NCBI GenBank assembly: GCA_030835135.1
Contig: JAUQWO010000081.1
Location: 31,849 to 95,848, forward strand
Length of the DNA: 64,000 nucleotides
Direction: 5' to 3'
From: Bacteroidota bacterium
GTDB taxonomy: Bacteria; Bacteroidota; Ignavibacteria; UBA10030; UBA6906
Below are positions 1 through 8,609 of this stretch, one piece after another (position 1 is the first letter of the stretch; each line of letters starts with the position of its first letter). A program made the translations under genes and the position numbers. The notes below the pieces were generated by a model. The model did not search any database. It was not told where the DNA came from and worked only from the letters and a program-made list of their open reading frames with translations.

Positions 1-55
1 TCTGCCCGCATGCCGAATGTCTCAAGGTACGGATTGCGGGAGGGAAATCCAAAGG

Positions 56-610
56 TCAGCGGAGGGTGAGCGGCACGGGGGCTTCCCCTGCTTCCCGGAA
101 CGCCATGACGCCCCACACCAGGAATGCGACCACGGCACCGGTACAGAGGAGGAATCCCGTCCCATACACGGCCCAGGACAGCGGTTCGGCGATGCCGGCA
201 TCCCCGTCCAGCAGCCACCACCAATCGTGGATCAACCCCGATGCGATGAGCTTGAGCTTACGGTACGGCGCATCGGCGATATACACGCTCACGTTGATCA
301 TGCTCTCGCCGACCCAGAACGCCACCGGCGGGATCTGACGGACATCCTTCCGCCAGGTCACAATGAGGAGTGCCAGCGGGAGAAGGACCTGAACGAGAGA
401 ACCACCGAGAACACAGATGAAGCGCCCGAACGGGCGCGTGAAGAGATGCCCCGCTTCATGGATGAAGAGATTGATCGTGTCCATGACAAAGAGGAGGAAC
501 GGCGGGTCATAGGGACGATCACCCGGAGCATACCGCATCGCGAGGACATACAGCACATGGATGAAATATGCCGCGACCACACACCGGACCGTGAGGGTGA
601 GAGTGCGCAT
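56..610 (-). CDS. Membrane protein with HExxH motif, possible M50-like metalloprotease
   Basis: A 184-residue protein with several hydrophobic segments (about residues 8-25, 38-50, 63-85, 94-112 and 150-170). A HEAGH motif (H51, E52, H55) lies in or beside a membrane segment, as in zinc-dependent intramembrane proteases. An LDG triplet at residues 134-136 could supply the third ligand, as in the M50/S2P family, but the usual Asn-Pro context is not obvious. Eight bases separate it from the end of mutS on the same strand, so it is probably cotranscribed. Function is unproven: the HExxH is seen directly, protease activity is inferred, and a non-catalytic membrane protein is possible. Confidence 0.6.
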   Translation of the reverse strand: MRTLTLTVRCVVAAYFIHVLYVLAMRYAPGDRPYDPPFLLFVMDTINLFIHEAGHLFTRPFGRFICVLGGSLVQVLLPLALLIVTWRKDVRQIPPVAFWVGESMINVSVYIADAPYRKLKLIASGLIHDWWWLLDGDAGIAEPLSWAVYGTGFLLCTGAVVAFLVWGVMAFREAGEAPVPLTLR

Positions 611-618
611 GGGAGGGA

Positions 619-3234
619 TCAGGACACCTGGTCCTTCAATGCGGCGAGGACCTTCAGGGCCTCGATCGGAGTCATGGAGTTCACATCCAGTTTCCGGATC
701 CTGTCACGGAGTTCCTCATCCTTGACCTCGAACAGCGTGAGCTGGAGATCGGTCGATATGCCGCGCGGGTTCGCAGCGCGCACGCTCTCGCGGACCTGAT
801 CGTTGATCGTCAGTCCCGTACCCTCGAGATTCTTCAGGAGCACCTTGGCCCGGTCCGTCAGCTCTTCCGGGAGTCCGGCCATCTGCGCCACCTGAATGCC
901 ATACGAATGGTCCGCGAACCCTTCCGTGACCTTGTGCAGGAAGACGATCTTGTCGCCATATTCCCGGACATCCACCTTGTAATTGCGGATGCGGGGGAAG
1001 AGATCGGCCAGCTCGTTCAGCTCATGGTAATGCGTGGCAAAGAGCGTGCGCGCGCCCACCCGCTCGTGCAGGTATTCGGTGAGTGCCCAGGCAATGCTGA
1101 TGCCATCGAACGTGCTCGTTCCCCGCCCCACCTCATCCAGCAGGATGAGACTGCGGTCGGTGGCCGTGTTCACGATGTGCGCGGCTTCGTGCATCTCCAC
1201 GAGGAACGTGCTCTCGCCCGAAGAGATATTGTCGCTGGCACCGACCCGCGTGAAGATCTTATCGACGATACCGATCACCGCCGTGCGGGCCGGGACATGG
1301 CATCCGATCTGCGCAAGCAGGACGATCAGGCCGGTCTGACGCAGAAAACTCGACTTGCCACTCATGTTCGGACCGGTGATGATCAGGATCTGCTCGGCGG
1401 CGGTATCGAGTCGGACCGAGTTCGGCTCGAAGTGCTCGCCGGCCGGGAGCAACCGTTCGATCACCGGATGGCGGCCATCGATGATCTCCAGCAACGTACC
1501 GTTGTTCACCTCCGGACACACGTAGCCGCATTCCTCGGCCACATCGGCGAGCGACGTATAGCAGTCGAGGTGCGCCACCGCCGTGGCATTCGCCTGGATC
1601 GCGTCGGCTTCGGCCGACACCTTCAGGCGGATCTCCGTGAACAACTCCGTTTCCAGCGCAAGGATGCGCTCTTCCGCATGCAGGATCTTTTCTTCATACT
1701 CCTTCAATGCGGGGGTGATATACCGTTCCGCGTTCGTCAGGGTCTGTTTGCGGATGTACTCCTGGGGGACGCGATCCTTGTGGGTATTGGTGATCTCGAT
1801 GTAATACCCGAAGACATTGTTGAACCCGACCTTCAGCGAGGAGATCCCGGTCCGCTCACGCTCCTTCGCCTGGAGTTCCGCGATCCACTGCTTGCCGTTC
1901 GTGGTCAATGCGCGCAACTCGTCGAGCGGTGGACTGAATCCCCTGCGGATGACCCCCCCTTCGGCCAGCGTGGCCGGCGGATCGTGTTCGATCGACGCCG
2001 CGATCAGGGTCACGACATCCGGGAGCGGCTGAAGCCCACCATGCAACGCCGCGAGCGCCGGGGTCTTCATATGCGCGGTGGTCGCCCGCATGCGTTCAAT
2101 TTCTGACAGGATGCGCATGAGCGCGTTCAGATCGCGGGGGCCGGAACGTCCCGTGCAGATGCGTCCGGACAAACGCTCGAGGTCCCCGATCTTCCCGAGG
2201 TGATCGGCAATGTCCTTGCGCATCTCGCCGCCGGCCCGCAGCTCCGTAACGGCATTCAGGCGGGCCTGGATCGCCTCCAACCGGTTGAGGGGCTGGTGGA
2301 TCCACCGCTGCAGCAGCCGGCCACCCATCGCCGTGCGGGCCCTGTCCAGCACCGCAAAGAGGGTCACGGAATGGTCCCCGGCGATCGCAGAGGTGATCTC
2401 CAGGTTCCGCTTCGTTGCCGGGTCGAGCACGATGTGATCGCCGATATCGAACGGGGCGATCTTTCGGATGTGCAGGAGGTTGGCCTTCTGGGTCTCCTGC
2501 AGATAGTGCAGGATCACCCCGGCGGCATTCACCCCGATGGTGTAGTCCTGCAGGCCGAAACCCTTCAGGGACTGGGTGTGGAAATGGCCGGTGAGCAGAT
2601 CGCGTGCATAGTCATCGTTGAAGATCCAGTCATCGATCTTCGTAGAGAGACCGCGGAAGGTGCCGCGGAGCAGATGCTCCACGGTCTGTGCATCCCGCCG
2701 CTGAACGAGGATCTCCGCGGGTTCCAGCGCTCCGATATGTTCGGCGAGCTGGCGGAACGGCAATTCCGCGACACGGAATTCGGCCGTCGACACGTCCACG
2801 AACGCCAGTCCGCAGGTATCCATGCCCGTGGCGAGAGGCCCGGGGAGCGCAATGGCAGTAAGGAAGTTGTTCCGCTTCTGATCGAGGACCTTGTCGGAGA
2901 AGGCAACGCCGGGTGTGACCACTTCGATCACATCCCGTTTGACGATCCCCTTCGCCTGCTTCGGATCTTCGAGCTGTTCGCAGATCGCAACGCGGTGCCC
3001 AGCCTTGAGGAGCTTCGGAAGATAGGCGTCGAGCGCGTGATGGGGAAAACCCGCAAGGGGGGTCTCACCCGCGGTCCCGTTCCCCCGGCGGGTCAGGGTG
3101 ATGCCGAGAACCCGCGCGGTGACCTTCGCGTCCTCATCAAAGGTCTCGAAAAAGTCGCCCATGCGGAACAACAGGATCGTGTCCGGATAGCGGGACTTGA
3201 CCTGGGCGTACTGTTGCATCAAGGGAGTGGACAT
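619..3234 (-). CDS. mutS: DNA mismatch repair protein MutS
   Basis: A full-length 871-residue MutS, close to the usual 850-880. It recognises mismatches and short loops and starts methyl-independent or strand-directed repair with MutL. The mismatch-reading Phe-x-Glu is near the N-terminus (F28-F29-E30 in GDFFETF). The ATPase domain has the Walker A GPNMSGKSS and Walker B LILLDEVGRGTSTFDG, followed by the ABC-type C-terminal ATHYHEL segment. The start is an ATG giving MSTPLMQQYAQVK, the canonical MutS opening. The gene lies downstream of the pilin-like genes but is separated from them by a 58-base hairpin region. No MutL is in the window. Confidence 0.97.
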   Translation of the reverse strand: MSTPLMQQYAQVKSRYPDTILLFRMGDFFETFDEDAKVTARVLGITLTRRGNGTAGETPLAGFPHHALDAYLPKLLKAGHRVAICEQLEDPKQAKGIVKRDVIEVVTPGVAFSDKVLDQKRNNFLTAIALPGPLATGMDTCGLAFVDVSTAEFRVAELPFRQLAEHIGALEPAEILVQRRDAQTVEHLLRGTFRGLSTKIDDWIFNDDYARDLLTGHFHTQSLKGFGLQDYTIGVNAAGVILHYLQETQKANLLHIRKIAPFDIGDHIVLDPATKRNLEITSAIAGDHSVTLFAVLDRARTAMGGRLLQRWIHQPLNRLEAIQARLNAVTELRAGGEMRKDIADHLGKIGDLERLSGRICTGRSGPRDLNALMRILSEIERMRATTAHMKTPALAALHGGLQPLPDVVTLIAASIEHDPPATLAEGGVIRRGFSPPLDELRALTTNGKQWIAELQAKERERTGISSLKVGFNNVFGYYIEITNTHKDRVPQEYIRKQTLTNAERYITPALKEYEEKILHAEERILALETELFTEIRLKVSAEADAIQANATAVAHLDCYTSLADVAEECGYVCPEVNNGTLLEIIDGRHPVIERLLPAGEHFEPNSVRLDTAAEQILIITGPNMSGKSSFLRQTGLIVLLAQIGCHVPARTAVIGIVDKIFTRVGASDNISSGESTFLVEMHEAAHIVNTATDRSLILLDEVGRGTSTFDGISIAWALTEYLHERVGARTLFATHYHELNELADLFPRIRNYKVDVREYGDKIVFLHKVTEGFADHSYGIQVAQMAGLPEELTDRAKVLLKNLEGTGLTINDQVRESVRAANPRGISTDLQLTLFEVKDEELRDRIRKLDVNSMTPIEALKVLAALKDQVS

Positions 3235-3240
3235 GAGAAC

Positions 3241-3298
3241 GCGCGTTGGTTTTCGGTTGCCTTAAAGAACGCTAAAACAGGGCCGAAAAGCAACGCGC
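3241..3298. terminator. Long stem-loop between pilin-like operon and mutS
   Basis: Two 16-base arms (3241-3256 and 3283-3298) are complementary at 15 of 16 positions with a 26-base loop. It sits 16 bases after the stop at 3315 and just before the mutS start at 3234. It has no strong T tract. It may end transcription of the upstream genes or lie in the mutS leader. Confidence 0.45.
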
Positions 3299-3314
3299 GC
3301 CGCGCGGATGTGGA

Positions 3315-4598
3315 TCACTGAAACTCCATCACCCGGTAACTTTCCCACCAGTTCGTGATCGCATAGGTCGATACGTAATACCCCGGATAGAACGGCGGCC
3401 GGAATGCCTGGTCGCCCAACCGGTCGTCGTACCGGTAGCGCTTCGAGAACCCCGACGTGATCGTGGAGCCGGAGAACTGACCGATGGCACCGCGGACTTG
3501 CTGCACGATCGAACCCAGGACGCGCAGTTCGCCGCTCACGGGACGGGAATTGTAGTTCTCCGCGGTGAAGGAACCGTCCCTGCAGAAAATGCTCCCATGG
3601 ATCTCACAGTTCGAGTTGTTCGCCGCATTGTTCTTCACGACCACATTGTCCTCGGCAACAAGGCCCAGGACGTCATCGCTTGTCGTAAAACGGGGATTGC
3701 GCTCGTACAGGACGTCGTTGTGGATGTACATAGAGTTCTCTGACGTCAACGTCAGCTTGCCATCCAGCGTGCCTTCGACGCCGACGGTATTCGTCCCGAG
3801 GATCACCCCGTTGAAGCCGGGATCGTTGAGGTCGACCGAATCGATGATCGGACTGGTCGGCAACGTGCCACCACGGATGTACGCCTTCCCGTCATTGTTC
3901 GCGGTCGTGCCGGGAGAAAGCGTCACGAAGATGTCGGTGGTGTACCGCCGCCCGCCACCAACACTGGCCGACACGATCTCGGCAAGACTGTTCGGGAATT
4001 CGATCGGAGCGATGCCCGTCTCATAGCCATCCTTGAAGATCGCCTTGTTCGTGCCGCTGCCGACCTTGGGCGGATCGAATCCCTTCGCGGTCGTCGCCTT
4101 CTGCATGAACACCGGGCTGCCGCTGATATGCAGGTTCCCGTTCGAATGCACGCGGCCCCACACGGTGTCCTTCGTGATCCAGAAGACGTTCCCCTCGAAA
4201 TCGGTCATCCAGGCGAACAGCGTGAAGCTGTTCTTCTTGTTCCGGTCGAAGAAGACCTCGACCGTATCATGCAGGGAGCCGCTGCCCAGGGGGTACGTCG
4301 AGACACACCGCATCCGGAGGCGACTGCTGCTGACCGCTTCGATCCCGGCGGTGTACGACCCGACGAAATTGTCCCCGGTGAAGGTCTTGCTCACCGTCGA
4401 CCAATCCGTCGAGTCCTGGTAGAACTTCGCCAGCCGGGCATTTGCCCCGGCAAGGGCGATGTTATGGGACGACGTCATGGACGTGTACATCGACATGTTC
4501 GTCACTGCCTGCGTCGACACGTTCGCGACGTTCATGGCGATATACCCCAGGATCGTCGAAAAGCCGATGACAAGAATGAGTCCTGCTTTGCCGCCCAT
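3315..4598 (-). CDS. Secreted pilus-assembly-like protein (DUF4900/PilX-like)
   Basis: A 427-residue protein with a short N-terminal hydrophobic anchor (about residues 5-25, after MGGKAG), then a long extracytoplasmic region rich in beta-type segments, Asn, Thr and Gly. The pattern (anchor, helical stretch with SQAVTNMSMYTSMTSSHNIALAGAN, beta-rich body with a GRVHSNGNLHISG segment) resembles the PilX/DUF4900-type proteins of FCB-group genomes. It is the last of three same-strand genes (5752 to 3315) with N-terminal anchors and gaps of 5-12 bases, so they probably form one operon. A role in a type IV-like or pseudopilus structure is inferred from layout and N-terminus; no assembly ATPase or secretin is nearby. 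Confidence 0.6.
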   Translation of the reverse strand: MGGKAGLILVIGFSTILGYIAMNVANVSTQAVTNMSMYTSMTSSHNIALAGANARLAKFYQDSTDWSTVSKTFTGDNFVGSYTAGIEAVSSSRLRMRCVSTYPLGSGSLHDTVEVFFDRNKKNSFTLFAWMTDFEGNVFWITKDTVWGRVHSNGNLHISGSPVFMQKATTAKGFDPPKVGSGTNKAIFKDGYETGIAPIEFPNSLAEIVSASVGGGRRYTTDIFVTLSPGTTANNDGKAYIRGGTLPTSPIIDSVDLNDPGFNGVILGTNTVGVEGTLDGKLTLTSENSMYIHNDVLYERNPRFTTSDDVLGLVAEDNVVVKNNAANNSNCEIHGSIFCRDGSFTAENYNSRPVSGELRVLGSIVQQVRGAIGQFSGSTITSGFSKRYRYDDRLGDQAFRPPFYPGYYVSTYAITNWWESYRVMEFQ

Positions 4599-4603
4599 CG
4601 TCC

Positions 4604-5218
4604 TTACCTCCGGGAATTCTGCGATGCGAGCCGCGTCTGCTGCCAGTACGAGCTCGAATGCAGTGAATTGGTCGGACCGACGCCGCTGGTGCCGGCGGAA
4701 TGGATGGCGTACGGGTTCTGCACCTCAAGGGTGATCTCGACTTCGTGGATCTCGGACAACCGGTCCGTCTGCACCGGGACCGTGAGTTGCTCACCCGACA
4801 TCGCCAGGTAGCGCAGCCGGAACATGGTCACCACACCCACCTTCAAGCCGTTCGTGCCATTCACGGTGCGGTAGACGAACCGGTCGCGCTGGTTGTCCGT
4901 GTAGTTCAGCTCGGTGGAGTCTCCGGCGAAGTACCGCACCGTATCCAGCCCTGATCCGTCACGATCGAGATCGATCAGGAACGTGATGCTGGAACTGTCA
5001 GCTGCGAGCACCGTCCGTTCGTTCTCCGGAACGCCGAAGCCCATGTTCCGGAATTCGCCTTCCAGCACCTGCACGGTCGTCACGAGGATCTCCTGGACGC
5101 TCATGTCTCCTTCGTACACGGAGTACGTTTCGGCGGCGATGTCATTCACCGTCAAAACGTTGATCATGAGCATACTGCCCAGGACGATCGAACAGATCAT
5201 ATCAATTGAGTCGGCCAT
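4604..5218 (-). CDS. Pilin-like exported protein, unknown function
   Basis: A 204-residue protein starting MADSIDMICSIVLGSMLMIN, a short hydrophobic N-terminal segment without a clear signal-peptidase site. The rest is predicted extracytoplasmic, with acidic and beta-rich stretches (for example FLIDLDRDGSGLDTVRYF). It is the middle gene of the three-gene unit. The short anchor followed by a soluble beta domain resembles minor pseudopilins such as PilW/GspJ, but no prepilin-peptidase Gly-Phe motif is visible, so the family is uncertain. The final residues are Ser/Arg-rich and look unstructured. Confidence 0.6.
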   Translation of the reverse strand: MADSIDMICSIVLGSMLMINVLTVNDIAAETYSVYEGDMSVQEILVTTVQVLEGEFRNMGFGVPENERTVLAADSSSITFLIDLDRDGSGLDTVRYFAGDSTELNYTDNQRDRFVYRTVNGTNGLKVGVVTMFRLRYLAMSGEQLTVPVQTDRLSEIHEVEITLEVQNPYAIHSAGTSGVGPTNSLHSSSYWQQTRLASQNSRR

Positions 5219-5230
5219 GGCTCCATCCCA

Positions 5231-5752
5231 TCAGTCAAAGTGAAAGTAACCCATCACGAACGAGGCCCGCAGCGTATCCACCGGATCCTGACTCGCCGGG
5301 AACGTGCGGTAGATCTTCATATCCAGGCGCTTGACGAAGGTCCGGGAGTTCATCTCTCTCTCGAGATCATTCACGTCCACATAGAACACCTTGAATTCCG
5401 CGCGATACCGGCGGTTCGATGTTCCGGCCTCTTTGTTGAGCGTGAGACCGTTGAAATCGTCAAAGTCGTTGAATGCTGCCAGCGAATCCTCCCCATACTC
5501 CGGACCCAGACAGGTCGGAGAGGTGAGAGAATACGCGTTGGCCAGACCCACATGCGACGTGTCGGTGATATTGTCGAAAGCCATCCCTTGCGCCATCTCG
5601 ATGTAGGACGTGGTCATCGTGGAAAGGAAGATGCCATCCTGGCCACTGCTGATGGCATCACCTGCGTTGCCCGTCAGCTCGTAGAAGTTCACGATGACCG
5701 ACGACAGCAGCATGAATGCCGCGAGTGTCAACAGTGTATGATTTATGCCCAT
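5231..5752 (-). CDS. Pilin-like exported protein, unknown function
   Basis: A 173-residue protein. The frame stays open further upstream, but the start at 5752 (MGINHTLLTLAAFMLLSS) is preferred because the upstream 64 residues are non-protein-like and a GGGAAGAGG ribosome site lies just before this ATG. The N-terminal hydrophobic helix is followed by an extracytoplasmic domain with many Asp and Phe (DFDDFNGL). It is first in the three-gene unit ending at 3315. The upstream 5753-5900 is noncoding and has a possible -10 (TACAAT on the minus strand, 5870-5875). Function unknown; a minor pilin or surface-structure role is a guess from context. Confidence 0.6.
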   Translation of the reverse strand: MGINHTLLTLAAFMLLSSVIVNFYELTGNAGDAISSGQDGIFLSTMTTSYIEMAQGMAFDNITDTSHVGLANAYSLTSPTCLGPEYGEDSLAAFNDFDDFNGLTLNKEAGTSNRRYRAEFKVFYVDVNDLEREMNSRTFVKRLDMKIYRTFPASQDPVDTLRASFVMGYFHFD

Positions 5753-5900
5753 TGCTGCCTCTTCCCGTTGTCTTTGCTTCCACGGGGAAAGCTTCAAAGA
5801 GCATGCCGGGGTGGAGGTGGCTAACGCGGGAGAAAATCGGCTCAAAAGGTGGCTAAAAACGGAGGGGGGATTGTAGGAGTTGCAAAGGTAAGTAAAAAAT

Positions 5901-5931
5901 GACCGCCTCCTATGTGTGGTAGGAGGCGGTC
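5901..5931 (-). terminator. Rho-independent terminator of the methyltransferase/reductase gene
   Basis: A perfect 12-base-pair stem (5901-5912 with 5920-5931) and 7-base loop, followed on the minus strand by ATTTTTTAC. It begins 13 bases after the stop codon of the gene ending at 5944. Confidence 0.9.
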
Positions 5932-5943
5932 CGGATGCCACCA

Positions 5944-7773
5944 TTACTCAAGCATCATGAAGATCCCCTCGATGCGCCCCATGGGCGCCGAGAGCTGCAC
6001 CCCGGCCACGGACGTTCGGACGTACTGGTACGTCTCGCGCGCGATCGCGACGCCCTCGTGGAACCCCTCTTCCTTCGTCGTCGTCTTCCGCATGCGGTCC
6101 AGGATCTCCGCGGGCACCGATGCACCGGGCACTTCATTGTTCATGAATTCTGCGTTCCGGTACGACACCAATGGCCAGATGCCGCAGATGAGCGGGATCT
6201 TGACGTGCTCGATCTTCCTGATGAAGTTGTCCAGGATGCGCAGATCGAACACCGGCTGCGTGATCATGTACTCCGCCCCCGCTTCGATCTTCCAGTCCAG
6301 CCGCCGCAACTCTTCATCCAGATTGATCGCACCGGGATTCACGCCCACCCCAACGCTGAACCCGGTCGGGTCCCCGATCGGGTTCCCCGCCAGGTCCAAC
6401 CCGTGGTTCAACCGCGTGATGATGTTCGTCAGGCCGATCGCATCCACATCGAACACCGCCGTGGCCTGCGGATAATTGCCCAGTTTCGGCGGGTCGCCGG
6501 TGATGGCAAGGACATTCCGCAAACCCAGGGCCCACGCACCCAGCAGGTCAGACTGCATGCCGATCACATTCCTGTCACGGCATGCGAAATGCAGGACGGT
6601 CTCGATCCCCACCTCCCGCTGCAGAATGGCGGCCAGGGCAAGCGCCGACATGCGCGCCGACGCCCGCGGACCATCCGGGATATTGATCGCATCGATCCCG
6701 AAATGATGCAGCTTCCGCGCCCGGTCCACCTGGGCGGAGGGCGTGACACCCTTGGGTGACACCAGTTCCACCAGCGTGACGAACTGCTTCTTCACGATCT
6801 TGTTGCTGAGCCGCGATTTCTCCTTCTGCGGAACGACCTTCACGGCCTCGGGCGCAACGATCTTCATTTCGACCGTCGGCTTGTCCATCCGCTTGGCCGG
6901 CTGGAGCGCCTGCACCGCCCGGCGGATCGCCCGGATATGGTCCGGGTTGGTGCCGCAGCACCCGCCCACGATCGTTGCGCCGGTCTGGATGAACCGCTTC
7001 GCGTACTCCGCGATGTATTCAGGCGAGGTCATATAGATGTTGCGTCCGCCCACATTCTGCGGGACACCGGCATTCGGCTGCACGGAGATCGGCAGCTTCG
7101 TCATCGCCTTCAGATCTTCCAGCGCATCCAGCATCGCCTTCGGACCGACCGAGCAGTTCAACCCGACGATGTCGATCGCGGCATCCGCCGTCTCCAGGAT
7201 GAAGGACGCCAGCGGCGCACCACTGAGCAGCACGCCATCATCATTCACGGTCATCTGGGCCATGAGCGGGATCGTGGCGTCGAGCTCCCGCACGGCCTTC
7301 ACCGCCTGAAGCAATTCGCTGACCAGACTGAACGTCTCGAGCACGATCAGGTCCACGCCACCGTCCAGCAACCCCTTGATCTGCTCTCTGAAGATCTCCC
7401 GCACCTCGTCGAACGACAGCTTCCCGATCGGCTCGATCTGCACACCTATCGGACCAACGGAACCGGCCACGTACGTCGAATCGCCGGCGACCTTCCGCGC
7501 GATCTCCGCACCCTTCTTATTGATGTCGTAGACCCTGGTCTCCAATCCGTGCGGGGCGAGTTTGATCCGGTTCGCGCCGAACGTGTTGGTCTCGATCACA
7601 TCCGCCCCTGCCTGGATGTAGTCCTTGTGGATCTCTGCCACGAGGTCCGCATTGGTGAGGTTCAGCTCATCGAAGCACGTGTTGATGTAGACGCCCTTTT
7701 CGTACAGATAGGTGCCAACACCACCGTCGAACACGATCACTTCGTTGTGCAGCCGCTCCCTGAAGGGCTTCAT
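5944..7773 (-). CDS. Bifunctional homocysteine S-methyltransferase / methylenetetrahydrofolate reductase
   Basis: A 609-residue fusion like Bacillus YitJ. Residues about 1-290 form a homocysteine methyltransferase barrel (FDGGVGTYL near the start, NTFGAN, and the zinc-binding GGCCGTNPDHIRAIR; the upstream Cys is in GLNCSVGP). After a linker, residues about 320-605 form a MetF-type flavin reductase that makes 5-methyltetrahydrofolate (HFACRDRN, LAITGDPP, GAEYMITQPVFD). Together the domains supply and use methyl groups for methionine synthesis. It is a single gene: it has its own promoter (7812-7842) and a strong terminator. The cobalamin domains of MetH are absent, so the methyl donor of the first domain is uncertain. 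Confidence 0.92.
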   Translation of the reverse strand: MKPFRERLHNEVIVFDGGVGTYLYEKGVYINTCFDELNLTNADLVAEIHKDYIQAGADVIETNTFGANRIKLAPHGLETRVYDINKKGAEIARKVAGDSTYVAGSVGPIGVQIEPIGKLSFDEVREIFREQIKGLLDGGVDLIVLETFSLVSELLQAVKAVRELDATIPLMAQMTVNDDGVLLSGAPLASFILETADAAIDIVGLNCSVGPKAMLDALEDLKAMTKLPISVQPNAGVPQNVGGRNIYMTSPEYIAEYAKRFIQTGATIVGGCCGTNPDHIRAIRRAVQALQPAKRMDKPTVEMKIVAPEAVKVVPQKEKSRLSNKIVKKQFVTLVELVSPKGVTPSAQVDRARKLHHFGIDAINIPDGPRASARMSALALAAILQREVGIETVLHFACRDRNVIGMQSDLLGAWALGLRNVLAITGDPPKLGNYPQATAVFDVDAIGLTNIITRLNHGLDLAGNPIGDPTGFSVGVGVNPGAINLDEELRRLDWKIEAGAEYMITQPVFDLRILDNFIRKIEHVKIPLICGIWPLVSYRNAEFMNNEVPGASVPAEILDRMRKTTTKEEGFHEGVAIARETYQYVRTSVAGVQLSAPMGRIEGIFMMLE

Positions 7774-7811
7774 GTCAATTCCATGCTGTGTGTGTGCCGT
7801 TCATGCACCCC

Positions 7812-7842
7812 ATTATACGAACTTTTCTGAACAAATTGGCAA
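7812..7842 (-). promoter_or_regulatory. Sigma-70 promoter of the methyltransferase/reductase gene
   Basis: The minus strand reads TTGCCA, 19 bases, TATAAT. The -10 is a perfect match and the spacer is longer than ideal. The expected transcript start is about 30 bases before the ATG at 7773. It lies back to back with the plus-strand promoter at 7846-7874. Confidence 0.6.
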
Positions 7843-7845
7843 ATC

Positions 7846-7874
7846 TTGACTCTCGGAGGGGATTTCCCTATCAT
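7846..7874 (+). promoter_or_regulatory. Sigma-70 promoter of the esterase-like gene, leaderless position
   Basis: TTGACT, exactly 17 bases, TATCAT. The -10 ends six bases before the ATG at 7881, so transcription should start on or next to the start codon. The GGAGGGG between the two boxes is too far upstream to serve as a ribosome site. Confidence 0.7.
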
Positions 7875-7880
7875 TTCCGC

Positions 7881-8600
7881 ATGGAGAGAGAATATCTTCG
7901 GACGCACAGCGCTGTCCTCGGTACGGAGATGGAGATGCTGGTGTTCGGGCACGCAGGGACCCCGGTCCTGGTGTTCCCGACGGCGAAGGGAAGGTATTCC
8001 GAGTACGAGGACCGCGGGATGATCGGGGCCATCGGCGAACTCCTGCACGACGGCACCATTCAGGTGTTCTGCGTGGATGGCATCGACACGGAGTCGTGGT
8101 ACAACGAGTCCCTGCCGCCCCGCGAGCGGGTCCTCCGCCATGTCGCCTATGAGCGGTACGTCATCGAGGAGGTCCTCCCGCTCATGCGCACACGCAACCC
8201 GATCGAAAAACTGACCGTGACGGGGTGCGGGTTCGGCGCCTATCATGCGGTGAACTTTTCTCTCCGTCATCCCGACCTCGTGGACACGTGCATCGCGCTG
8301 AGCGGACACTATGATATCCGGCCGCTCCTCGATGGCTACTTCGACAACGACTGCTACTACAATAATCCTGTTGAATACCTCCCCCGCCTCACGGATCCCT
8401 GGTTCCTTAACCTCTTCCGCACGAAGGTCAGGTTCATCATCGCCGCGGGGGAATCAGATATCCACCTCGAATCCAGCCTCCAGCTCTCCCGGCTGCTCGA
8501 CGCCAAACACGTCCGCCACTGGCTCGACATCTGGGGGGACCATACGCAGCACGACTGGCGCTGGTGGAAGATGATGATCAGAAAATTCCTCGACGACTAA
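7881..8600 (+). CDS. Esterase-family alpha/beta-hydrolase with missing nucleophile
   Basis: A 239-residue protein of the COG4947-like esterase family. The fold cues are clear: VFPTAKGRY after strand 3, the elbow at residues 115-119, then AYHAVNFSLRHPDLVD, and a C-terminal DHTQHDWRWW with the usual catalytic His. The elbow reads G-C-G-F-G, so the expected Ser of G-x-S-x-G is Gly117 (codon GGG at 8229-8231). This predicts loss of classical hydrolysis or use of another residue such as Cys116. The start at 7881 is preferred because the promoter overlaps the upstream codons and homologues begin at MEREY. pepF follows after nine bases, so the two are probably cotranscribed. Confidence 0.8.
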   Translation: MEREYLRTHSAVLGTEMEMLVFGHAGTPVLVFPTAKGRYSEYEDRGMIGAIGELLHDGTIQVFCVDGIDTESWYNESLPPRERVLRHVAYERYVIEEVLPLMRTRNPIEKLTVTGCGFGAYHAVNFSLRHPDLVDTCIALSGHYDIRPLLDGYFDNDCYYNNPVEYLPRLTDPWFLNLFRTKVRFIIAAGESDIHLESSLQLSRLLDAKHVRHWLDIWGDHTQHDWRWWKMMIRKFLDD

Positions 8601-8609
8601 GGAGTCACC

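Noticed and set aside
1..55. Start of a further minus-strand gene at the window edge
   Set aside because: An ATG at 9-11 begins a frame but only three codons are visible, so no gene can be supported.
5753..5900. c-di-GMP riboswitch before the pilin-like operon
   Set aside because: A GCAAAG-like stretch is present but the conserved GEMM core and pairing are missing.
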